From assembly GCF_004114535.1 (NCBI RefSeq), contig NZ_LBJC01000078.1:1-64000 (forward strand): a stretch of 64,000 bases of DNA, in the 5' to 3' direction. Shown one piece after another: positions 32,905-41,346 of this stretch (within the stretch, counting starts at the first letter, position 1; every line of letters starts with the position of its first letter). Source of the stretch: Bradyrhizobium nanningense. GTDB taxonomy: Bacteria; Pseudomonadota; Alphaproteobacteria; Rhizobiales; Xanthobacteraceae. Under the pieces are notes generated by a model that saw only the letters and a program-made list of their open reading frames with translations, did not search any database and had not been told where the DNA came from. Made by a program: the position numbers and the translations under genes.

Positions 32905-33975
32905 CTAATTCGCAGGTCCCACCGTGAACGGGCCGACCGCGATGACGTGGCAATCGCTGTCGCGCTTGGCGCAGTCGACGAGGGCGGAATTGACGGCGGC
33001 CTGCTCGTCGGCGGCCTTGAGGCCGAGACCGGGCCGGCCGGCGGTGCCGACGGCGACCGCATTCCAGCCCATGGCGTCGCCGAGCTTGCGCACCACCTCG
33101 CCGCGCGCATCGGCCAGGATCGAGGCGTTGGAGGCGGCATGGAAGAAGCCGGTGGTCCTGAACAGGGTCGGGATCGGCACGACGAAATTGTCGTCGGCCG
33201 CGACGACCATGCACGCGACGCCGGCGATCGCGCCGCACGATTCCAGCGACCGCCGCGCCGCCTCCTCGGCGGATGAGGCGCCGAGCACCATGAAATATTG
33301 TCCGCCCGGGCCGAGCGCGACCGAGCGGGATTTCGCCGCCGGCACGAATATGTTCTCGATCCGCACTTTCTGCGGCTCGCGCACGATCGGAAAATCCTTA
33401 GACGCGAAGGCCCGCTCGGTCATCGCATCATGCCGGACGTAGGGCGGCGGCGGCATCGGCGGCTTGCCGTGGGTGTAGACGATCGTGTTGCCGACGGCAT
33501 AGAGCTCGCAGCGCCGCGGCGATTGCGCGGCATCGGCGCGCTTCTGGCATTGCTCGAGCGCGGCGTTGCGCGCGGCCTCCTCGCTTGCCTGGTTCAGCGC
33601 CGAGCCGGTGAAGCCGCCGACATTGAGCGCGAAGGCCTTGTAGTCGCCGGCAGCGGAATAATCGCCGGCGAGGAAATTGCGCACGCGCTCGTTGATGAAG
33701 GGCACGCTATCCGCCGCAAGCTTGCCGGCCATCGGCGATGGCGAGGGCATCGGCATTGGTGCCATCGCGGCGCCGGCATTGGGCGGTGTCATCGGGGCCT
33801 TGGCCAGCTGGGTCGGCGTTGGGCTCGACGCCGCGGCACTCGACGTCGGTGTTGCGCTGGGCGTCACGGCCGGCGCCGCTGCGACATTCGCGGTCTGCTT
33901 GAGCTTGGTGTTGTAGAGAAAGCCGGTGACACCGATGCCGACGATCGAGACCACCGCGACCGCCAGCGGCCACAT
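32905..33975 (-). CDS. Membrane-anchored protein with three DUF4189-like repeats
   Basis: 356 residues. One membrane helix at the very N-terminus (about 3-20), a Pro/Ala/Thr/Ser-rich linker (about 30-90), then three similar modules: about 112-160, 215-265 and 300-350. Each has an A-x-x-A-A-x-x-x-A-L/S-x-x-C helix and a later Cys (QCQ...RRCELYAVG, SCGA...ACMVVAAD, DCAK...DCHVIAVG), suggesting one disulfide per module. Its ATG is in the same frame as, and directly follows, the TAA of the cyclase gene. It may be the membrane/sensor half of a split cyclase. Confidence 0.82.
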   Translation of the reverse strand: MWPLAVAVVSIVGIGVTGFLYNTKLKQTANVAAAPAVTPSATPTSSAAASSPTPTQLAKAPMTPPNAGAAMAPMPMPSPSPMAGKLAADSVPFINERVRNFLAGDYSAAGDYKAFALNVGGFTGSALNQASEEAARNAALEQCQKRADAAQSPRRCELYAVGNTIVYTHGKPPMPPPPYVRHDAMTERAFASKDFPIVREPQKVRIENIFVPAAKSRSVALGPGGQYFMVLGASSAEEAARRSLESCGAIAGVACMVVAADDNFVVPIPTLFRTTGFFHAASNASILADARGEVVRKLGDAMGWNAVAVGTAGRPGLGLKAADEQAAVNSALVDCAKRDSDCHVIAVGPFTVGPAN

Positions 33976-34557
33976 TTACACCGGGGCGGCGGCGAGCTTG
34001 GAGGCCGGCTTCTTCAGCTGCGGCTTGCCATAGCCCCCGTCCTCGCGCCGCATCGCCACCATGTAGGCGTGCACCGGCGTCGGGATATTCTTCACCTCCT
34101 GCGCGCCGATATCGGCAAACTGTACCGAGAGCTTGTTGGCGACCTGCTCGTGCACCGCGCGCGAGACGCAGATGCCGCCGACCTCGGCGAGCCCTTCCAG
34201 CCTTGCCGCGATGTTGACGCCGTCGCCCAACAGATCGCCGTCGCGCTCGACCACGTCACCGATGGTGATGCCGATGCGGAACGACATCTGCCGGCTCGGC
34301 GGATAGGCCATGTTGCGGGTACGCAAGCTTTCCTGGATGTCGATCGCGCAGCGCACCGCATCGACGGCGCTGGGGAATTCCGCGAGCACGGCGTCGCCGG
34401 CCGTGTTGAAGATGCGCCCGCTGGCCCTGGCGATGAAATCGTCGACGACCTCGCGATAGGAGGCCAGGCGCCGCAGCGTCTCCTCCTCGTCTTCCGCGAC
34501 CAGCCTCGAGTAACCGGCAATATCGGCTGCGAAGATCGCTGCGATCTTGCGTTTCAT
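33976..34557 (-). CDS. Class III adenylate/guanylate cyclase domain protein
   Basis: 193 residues. Complete catalytic domain: metal-binding AADIAGYS, GDAVLAEF, then GDLLGDGVNIAARLE with the catalytic Asn/Arg. A 20-residue Ala/Lys/Pro tail ends at a TAA that is followed immediately, in the same frame, by the ATG of the membrane-anchored repeat protein. Fused cyclase-membrane-sensor proteins are common in Bradyrhizobium, so this pair may be one gene split by a single stop codon. The cyclase probably makes cAMP or cGMP; it needs dimerisation. Confidence 0.9.
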   Translation of the reverse strand: MKRKIAAIFAADIAGYSRLVAEDEEETLRRLASYREVVDDFIARASGRIFNTAGDAVLAEFPSAVDAVRCAIDIQESLRTRNMAYPPSRQMSFRIGITIGDVVERDGDLLGDGVNIAARLEGLAEVGGICVSRAVHEQVANKLSVQFADIGAQEVKNIPTPVHAYMVAMRREDGGYGKPQLKKPASKLAAAPV

Positions 34558-34706
34558 CTGCGCCCCGCCCCGGGAACAACATTCACAAGGAGAATGCCGC
34601 GATCGGTAGCACGGTGCAACAAAGTTTCAGCGCCCGCCACGGTCGGTGACGAGCGCTGAATCTATTCAGAAATTTCGAGCTTGGCCCCGGAGCGGTGCCC
34701 CGGGGC

Positions 34707-35114
34707 TTAGTGCATAGCCGTCGAGTTGAGCTGCTGCTGGATGCTCTTGAAGTGGTCGAGCCGCTCGATCGCGTGATCGAGCTCGCCGCCTTCGTGCTCC
34801 TTCAGCCCCTCTTCCATCTCCGCGATCGTCTCGGCGAACTGGGCGCGGTCGAGCTCGGCCAGCGACGTCGCGACGTCGGCGAGCACGGTCAGGCCCCTTT
34901 CGGAGACTTCGGCGAGGCCGCCGAGCACGATGACTTTCTCGTGGCGGCCAGCGGTGCTGATGGTGAGAATGCCGGGGCGGATCGCCGCGACGACCGGCGC
35001 ATGCCCGGCCAGCACGCCGAAGTCACCCTCGACGCCGGGGATGTCGACCTGATCAACCTCGCCCGAGAAGGCGAGCTTTTCCGGAGACACGAGATCGAAA
35101 TGGAAGGTGGCCAT
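34707..35114 (-). CDS. atpC: F1 ATP synthase epsilon subunit
   Basis: 135 residues. ATFHFDLVSPEKLAFSGEVDQVDIPGVEGDFGVLAGHAPVVAAIRPG is the epsilon beta-sandwich; two helices follow (about 88-130) with the inhibitory C-terminal arm. Last gene of atpHAGDC on the minus strand, separated from atpD by 92 bases of inverted heptamer repeats. Confidence 0.97.
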   Translation of the reverse strand: MATFHFDLVSPEKLAFSGEVDQVDIPGVEGDFGVLAGHAPVVAAIRPGILTISTAGRHEKVIVLGGLAEVSERGLTVLADVATSLAELDRAQFAETIAEMEEGLKEHEGGELDHAIERLDHFKSIQQQLNSTAMH

Positions 35115-35123
35115 GGTGTACCT

Positions 35124-35205
35124 GCGAGTAGCGAATAGCGAATGGCGAGTGGCGAACCTAGGGGGAGCAGCGAATCTATTCGCTACTCCCTATTCGCCAT
35201 TCGCC
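35124..35205. repeat. Heptamer repeat array forming a hairpin between atpD and atpC
   Basis: The left arm has five units of the type GCGA(A/G)TA: gcgagta, gcgaata, gcgaatg, gcgagtg, gcgaacc (35124-35158). The right arm holds the inverse complement type: TATTCGC, TACTCCC, TATTCGC, CATTCGC (about 35176-35203). It occupies nearly the whole atpD-atpC gap and can fold into a long stem. Confidence 0.85.
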
Positions 35206-35206
35206 C

Positions 35207-36640
35207 TTAGGCCGCCTCAGCAGCCAGCTTCTTGCCCTTCTCGACGGCCTCTTCGATGGTGCCGACCATGTAGAAGGCGGCTTCCGGCAGGTGGTCGTAC
35301 TTGCCTTCCACCAGGCCCTTGAAGCCCTTGATGGTGTCGGCGAGGTCGACGAACTTGCCCGGCGAGCCCGTGAAGATTTCGGCGACGTGGAACGGCTGCG
35401 ACATGAAGCGCTCGACCTTGCGGGCGCGGGCCACGGTCAGCTTGTCCTCTTCCGAAAGCTCGTCCATGCCGAGAATGGCGATGATGTCCTGGAGCGCCTT
35501 GTAGCGCTGCAGCACCTGCTGGACCTGACGGGCGACCGTGTAATGCTCCTCGCCGACGACGTGCACCTGCAACATGCGCGAGGTCGAGTCGAGCGGGTCC
35601 ACCGCCGGGTAGATGCCCTTTTCGGCGATCGAGCGCGACAGCGTGGTGGTCGCGTCAAGATGCGCGAACGAGGTCGCCGGCGCCGGGTCGGTCAAGTCGT
35701 CGGCCGGAACGTAGATGGCCTGCACCGAGGTAATCGAGCCCTTCTGCGTGGTGGTGATGCGCTCCTGCAGCGCGCCCATGTCGGTGGCGAGCGTCGGCTG
35801 ATAACCCACCGCCGACGGAATACGGCCGAGCAGCGCCGACACTTCCGAGCCGGCCTGGGTGAAGCGGAAGATGTTGTCGACGAAGAACAGCACGTCCTGG
35901 CCCTGGTCGCGGAAGTCTTCCGCGATGGTGAGGCCGGTGAGCGCGACGCGGGCGCGGGCGCCGGGCGGCTCGTTCATCTGACCGAACACCAGCGCGCACT
36001 TCGACTTCACGCTCGGATCGGGGTTCTTCGGATCTGCGTTGACCTTGGACTCGATGAACTCGTGATAGAGGTCGTTGCCCTCGCGGGTGCGCTCGCCGAC
36101 GCCGGCGAATACCGAGTAACCGCCGTGCGCCTTAGCGACGTTGTTGATCAGCTCCTGAATCAGCACGGTCTTGCCGACGCCGGCGCCGCCAAACAGGCCG
36201 ATCTTGCCGCCCTTTGCATATGGAGCAAGAAGATCGACGACCTTGATGCCGGTGACGAGAATCTCAGCTTCAGTCGACTGGTCGGTGTAGGTCGGCGCTT
36301 CCTGGTGGATGGCGCGCAGGCCTTCGGTCTTGACGGGACCGGCTTCGTCGATCGGCTCGCCGATGACGTTGATGATGCGGCCCAGCGTGCCTTCGCCGAC
36401 GGGAACGCGGATCGGAGCGCCGGTGTCGGTCACTTCCTGGCCGCGGACCAGACCTTCGGTGGTGTCCATCGCGATCGTGCGGACCGTGGACTCGCCGAGA
36501 TGCTGGGCGACTTCGAGCACCAGGCGGTTGCCGCCGTTCTTGGTCTCGAGCGAATTGAGAATGGCCGGGAGGTGGCCTTCGAATTGCACGTCGACGACGG
36601 CGCCGATGACCTGGGTGACGCGACCGACCTGGGCTGCCAT
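35207..36640 (-). CDS. atpD: F1 ATP synthase beta subunit
   Basis: 477 residues. Walker A GGAGVGKT, the GERTREGNDLY segment and ALVFGQMNEPPGAR are diagnostic. Catalytic subunit of the F1 head. Starts 81 bases after atpG; ribosome site GGAGA. No atpIBEF genes here, so the F0 part is encoded elsewhere, as in other alphaproteobacteria. Confidence 0.98.
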   Translation of the reverse strand: MAAQVGRVTQVIGAVVDVQFEGHLPAILNSLETKNGGNRLVLEVAQHLGESTVRTIAMDTTEGLVRGQEVTDTGAPIRVPVGEGTLGRIINVIGEPIDEAGPVKTEGLRAIHQEAPTYTDQSTEAEILVTGIKVVDLLAPYAKGGKIGLFGGAGVGKTVLIQELINNVAKAHGGYSVFAGVGERTREGNDLYHEFIESKVNADPKNPDPSVKSKCALVFGQMNEPPGARARVALTGLTIAEDFRDQGQDVLFFVDNIFRFTQAGSEVSALLGRIPSAVGYQPTLATDMGALQERITTTQKGSITSVQAIYVPADDLTDPAPATSFAHLDATTTLSRSIAEKGIYPAVDPLDSTSRMLQVHVVGEEHYTVARQVQQVLQRYKALQDIIAILGMDELSEEDKLTVARARKVERFMSQPFHVAEIFTGSPGKFVDLADTIKGFKGLVEGKYDHLPEAAFYMVGTIEEAVEKGKKLAAEAA

Positions 36641-36721
36641 TGAATGTCTCCTTCGATCCGAACTTCTAAGCCACGGTCTACGACCGGGATGTTGGGTTGA
36701 GTGGGTACTGAAGCGTCTTGA

Positions 36722-37594
36722 TCAGACGGCCTCGGCGCCCGAGATGATTTCGATCAGTTCCTTGGTGATCTGCGCCTGACGCGTGCGGTTGTAGACCAGC
36801 GTCTGCTTGCGGATCATCTCACCGGCGTTGCGCGTCGCGTTGTCCATCGCGCTCATCTGCGCGCCGTAGAACGAGGCGTTGTTCTCGAGCAGCGCGCGGA
36901 AGATCTGGACCGCGAGATTGCGCGGCAGAAGACGGGCGAGGATCTCGTCCTCTTCCGGCTCGTATTCGTAAGACGTCGTGTTGGCGGCAGCGCCCTCCTC
37001 GACCACCAGCGGAATGATCTGCTGGGCGGTCGGGATCTGCGCGATCACCGAGCGGAAGCGCGAATAGAACAGCGTGCAGACGTCGAATTCACCGTTGTCG
37101 AAACGCGCCAGCACCTTCTTGGCGATGTCCTCGGCATTGACGAAGCCGAGCTGGCGGACGCTGCGCAGGTCGAGATGCTCGACGATCTGCTTGTCGAACT
37201 GGCGGCGCAGCTGCTCGTAACCCTTGCGGCCGACGCAGAAGAACTTCACGTCCTTGCCCTGCGCCATCAGCGCCAAAGCGCGCTCGCGGGCGAGGCGCAC
37301 GATCGACGAGTTGAAGGCGCCGGACAGGCCGCGCTCGCCGGTGCAGACCAGCAGCAGGTGAACCTGGTCCCTGCCGGTGCCGGCCAGCAGCACCGGCGCG
37401 CCGGGCGAGCCCGCGGCGGCGCTGGCGATGTTGGAGATCACCGCGCTCATCTTGTCGGCATAGGGACGCGCAGCTTCGGCGGCGGTCTGCGCGCGGCGCA
37501 GCTTCGAGGCCGCGACCATCTGCATGGCCTTGGTGATCTTTTGCGTCGCCTTGGTGGAGGCGATGCGGACGCGCATGTCTTTAAGTGACGCCAT
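36722..37594 (-). CDS. atpG: F1 ATP synthase gamma subunit
   Basis: 290 residues. MASLKDMRVRIASTKATQKITKAMQMVAASKLRRAQ and the C-terminal NRTRQAQITKELIEIISGAEA are the conserved helices of the central shaft. Preceded by a 145-base gap after atpA, with a strong hairpin at 37709-37732. Confidence 0.97.
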   Translation of the reverse strand: MASLKDMRVRIASTKATQKITKAMQMVAASKLRRAQTAAEAARPYADKMSAVISNIASAAAGSPGAPVLLAGTGRDQVHLLLVCTGERGLSGAFNSSIVRLARERALALMAQGKDVKFFCVGRKGYEQLRRQFDKQIVEHLDLRSVRQLGFVNAEDIAKKVLARFDNGEFDVCTLFYSRFRSVIAQIPTAQQIIPLVVEEGAAANTTSYEYEPEEDEILARLLPRNLAVQIFRALLENNASFYGAQMSAMDNATRNAGEMIRKQTLVYNRTRQAQITKELIEIISGAEAV

Positions 37595-37708
37595 TCTTCG
37601 TTCACCCCGGCGATTCGACTGAAGCGTCGGACCGCTAGCCTGTCCCTACCACAATGCCCGGCCGGGCGCCGGGCACGCTTCTTATTGGTTCGCCTCTCGC
37701 GAAGCGGT

Positions 37709-37732
37709 CATGGCCGGACGGATCCGGCCATG
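37709..37732. repeat. Hairpin between atpA and atpG
   Basis: CATGGCCGGA (37709-37718) and TCCGGCCATG (37723-37732) are perfect 10-bp inverted repeats around a 4-base loop. In the minus-strand transcript it lies 7 bases past the atpA stop. A second small GC-rich stem (GCCCGGC with GCCGGGC, near 37656-37674) lies further on. Confidence 0.6.
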
Positions 37733-37739
37733 CTTGCCG

Positions 37740-39268
<1,529 letters not shown>

Positions 39269-39269
<1 letters not shown>

Positions 39270-39829
39270 CAGCCTGCCTCTTTCATCGCGTGCTTGATCG
39301 AATTGAGTTTGGTGCGAAGCGAACCATCGACCATGCGGCTGCCCAGCTTGACGACAAGGCCACCGATGATCGCGGGATCGACTTTCAGGTTCAGCGCGAC
39401 GTCCTTGCCGGTCACCGACTTCAGGGCAACCTTGAGGGCGTCGAGATTCTTGTCAGAGAGCGCTTCCGCCACGGTCACGTCGGCCGTCGTCTCGCCCTTG
39501 AACTTGGCAACGAGGACGCGGTAGGCGCGGATGACATCGGCCACCGCGAACAGGCGGCGGTTGGCGGTCAGCACTTTAAGGAAATTGGCGGAGATCCCGG
39601 CAATGCCGGCCTTGTCCAGCACGGCCGCGAGGGCCTTGGACTGGGCGTCGGCCGCGAACACCGGGCTGCGGACGAGGCGCTTGAGATCGGCGCTCTCGTT
39701 CAGCAGCGCCTCGAATTTCTCGAGATCGGCTTTGACCTCGTCGACCACTTTCTGGTCGCGGGCCAGTTCGAACAAGGCCGTTGCATAACGGCCGGACACA
39801 CCGGAAACGGACGTATCTTCTGCAGCCAC
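39269..39829 (-). CDS. atpH: F1 ATP synthase delta subunit (OSCP)
   Basis: 186 residues. VSGRYATALFELA at the N-terminus and the C-terminal DPAIIGGLVVKLGSRMVDGSL segment are OSCP/delta signatures. First gene of the operon. The 682 bases upstream carry no gene; the operon promoter is likely within about 150 bases of the start. Confidence 0.96.
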
Positions 39830-40070
39830 AGACGTGCTCTTTTTGCTGTCAAACTCGCAAGGGAAAAACCGTCGCCACGAAGCGGCGCCTAGCGATCCAA
39901 GCCCTTGGAATTCAAGCGGGACTTCGATTTTCGACCAGCACGGAACGTGCCGGGCTCGTTAAAATCGCGGCTTTGCTAACATAGCAGGCGCGCAGGTGCA
40001 ACATGACGCCAAATTAAAGGCACGAGGTTCTGTCGACAGTTCGTCACACGCTGCACCAGGTCGATGACGG

Positions 40071-40093
40071 CCTGATCCGAAGATCGGATCAGG
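40071..40093. repeat. Perfect 9-bp hairpin
   Basis: CCTGATCCG (40071-40079) and CGGATCAGG (40085-40093) around a 5-base loop. It lies about 240 bases upstream of the atpH start and about 420 upstream of rlpA. Role unknown. Confidence 0.5.
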
Positions 40094-40314
40094 ACTGACC
40101 AGGGACTCGGATGGCGACCTGCCGGGTCGCAAATTGGCGGGGCCTCTCGCCGCCCTCCCTCTCATTGGTTCCTGCCTCCAGCGCATAGCGGCCATGAACA
40201 CAGATCGCTGAGGCGTGATTCCGGCGCCCTGAGTTCCACTCGCCGAATACTTACCCAATTCTAAACTCTGGAAGCGATGACTTCGTTTTACAGTACTTTG
40301 AAGTAATCAATAGG

Positions 40315-40329
40315 TTAATGAATCGTTAA
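40315..40329. promoter_or_regulatory. CtrA-type box, TTAA-N7-TTAA
   Basis: TTAA at 40315-40318, seven bases, TTAA at 40326-40329: an exact match to the CtrA consensus of alphaproteobacteria. It lies in an AT-rich island 183 bases upstream of the rlpA start. RlpA acts at the division septum, so cell-cycle control makes sense. Confidence 0.6.
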
Positions 40330-40474
40330 AGGCGAAGATTACGGAACATCAGCTGAATATCGGCTTCGAGTAACAAGATGTTTCATGACGACACAGAATG
40401 GATTTACTGCCCAAATCACGCCGCATTGGGAATCGAAACGCCAAACCGCTCGCAAACTGATGGGGGCTCCACTA

Positions 40475-40488
40475 GCCACATATGTGGC
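40475..40488. promoter_or_regulatory. 14-bp perfect palindrome upstream of rlpA
   Basis: GCCACATATGTGGC, centred 31 bases before the rlpA ATG and flanked by CTAG on both sides. Position suits an operator near a transcription start. Confidence 0.4.
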
Positions 40489-40511
40489 AATACTAGCTTA
40501 GGGACCACTAA

Positions 40512-41009
40512 ATGCTGTCTTTCAAGACGCTGGGCTTTGCGACCCGGCCGCGCACGGCGATCGCTTTCGTTGCCGCAACTCTCCTCATCGGTGGAACTGC
40601 CACCGAAGCTTCCGCCAAATCCCGGCATCACCGGCATCACCACCGCCACCAGGCTCAGGCCGATTCCAACGCGACTTCCGATTGGCGCAACGCCAATGCG
40701 TCGATGAATCCGACCTCGGGCACCGGCCACAGCTTCTCCGGCATGGCCTCCTATTACGGCAACGAGTCCGGCAGCCGCACGGCCTCGGGCCAGCGCTTCA
40801 ACCAGAACGCCTTGACCGCGGCGCACCGCTCGCTGCCGTTCGGCACCAAGCTGCGCGTCACCCATCGCGGCTCGAGCGTCATCGTCACCATCAATGACCG
40901 CGGCCCGTTCGTTCGCGGCCGGGTTCTCGACCTCTCCACGGGCGCCGCCCGCGCCATCGGCCTCACCGGCGCCGGCGTCGGCCGCGTCACCGCGGAAGTC
41001 GTCTCCTAA
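40512..41009 (+). CDS. rlpA: RlpA-family septal lytic transglycosylase
   Basis: 165 residues. Signal peptide (about 1-36), a His-rich stretch (about 38-50), and a double-psi beta-barrel domain (about 74-165; SGMASYYG...GQRFNQNALTAAHRSLPFGT...NDRGPFVRGRVLDLS). No SPOR domain. Cleaves glycan strands lacking peptides at the septum. Promoter region has a CtrA-type box. A terminator follows at 41070. Confidence 0.92.
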   Translation: MLSFKTLGFATRPRTAIAFVAATLLIGGTATEASAKSRHHRHHHRHQAQADSNATSDWRNANASMNPTSGTGHSFSGMASYYGNESGSRTASGQRFNQNALTAAHRSLPFGTKLRVTHRGSSVIVTINDRGPFVRGRVLDLSTGAARAIGLTGAGVGRVTAEVVS

Positions 41010-41069
41010 GGCGCGATCAAGCGTCTGATCGAACGCGCAGTTTTCATCAGTTTGATGCGCGCACGAAAC

Positions 41070-41104
41070 AAGCCCGCGGTCTTGGGGGACCGCGGGCTTT
41101 TTGT
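41070..41104 (+). terminator. Rho-independent terminator after rlpA
   Basis: AAGCCCGCGGTC and GACCGCGGGCTT form a 12-bp stem with a short G-rich loop, followed by TTTTG. It lies 60 bases past the rlpA stop. Confidence 0.9.
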
Positions 41105-41123
41105 TTGGCCCGTCGTTGCCGAG

Positions 41124-41181
41124 CGTGTCCCGGCTCTGCAGCGCAGCGCTGAGGGGCGCTGCACTGCGTCCGGGGCACGAG
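41124..41181. repeat. GTGTCCCGG/CCGGGGCAC palindromic repeat
   Basis: CGTGTCCCGG at 41124 pairs (imperfectly) with CCGGGGCACG near 41171-41180. Inside, GCAGCGCAGCGC pairs with GCGCTGCACTGC. Related longer copies are at 44658-44799 and 58275-58368. Confidence 0.65.
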
Positions 41182-41208
41182 AGGCGAGAGTGCGCACTGC
41201 TGTCTCGC

Positions 41209-41325
41209 CGTCATTGCGAGCGGAGCGACTTGTCCGCCGAAGCCTTGGCGAAGGCGGAAGCAATCCAGAGTCTTTCCGCGGAGGGATTCTGGATTGCTTG
41301 GTCGCAAGAGCTCCTCGCAATGACG
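41209..41325. repeat. GTCATTGCGAG palindromic repeat, copy 2
   Basis: CGTCATTGCGAG (41209-41220) and CTCGCAATGACG (41314-41325) are exact inverted ends. Inner AGCAATCCAGA and TCTGGATTGCT also pair. The copy at 17405-17489 lacks about 30 bases of the left inner part. With the preceding repeat and terminator it fills the whole 337-base rlpA-priA gap. Confidence 0.85.
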
Positions 41326-41346
41326 GGGAGAGAGTGTGCGCCGCCT

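Larger units (their letters stand above)
39830..40511. promoter_or_regulatory. 682-base divergent intergenic region, atpH/rlpA
   Basis: No gene-like frame. It must hold the atp operon promoter (near 39830-39990) and the rlpA promoter (near 40300-40500). Notable: a perfect hairpin at 40071-40093, an AT-rich block from 40240 to 40345 with a CtrA-type box (40315-40329), and a 14-bp palindrome at 40475-40488. Confidence 0.6.

Noticed and set aside
39830..39990. Possible -35/-10 for the atp operon (TTGCAC and TATGTT on the minus strand)
   Set aside because: The spacer is only 12 bases, so the two hexamers do not make a convincing promoter.
40027..40042. LexA-like GTTC-N8-GTTC
   Set aside because: Spacing is 8, not the 7 of the alphaproteobacterial SOS box, and no SOS gene is adjacent.
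40378..40707. 109-codon frame beginning before rlpA
   Set aside because: It overlaps the rlpA signal-peptide region in another frame, and becomes Arg/Ser-rich low complexity after the rlpA start.
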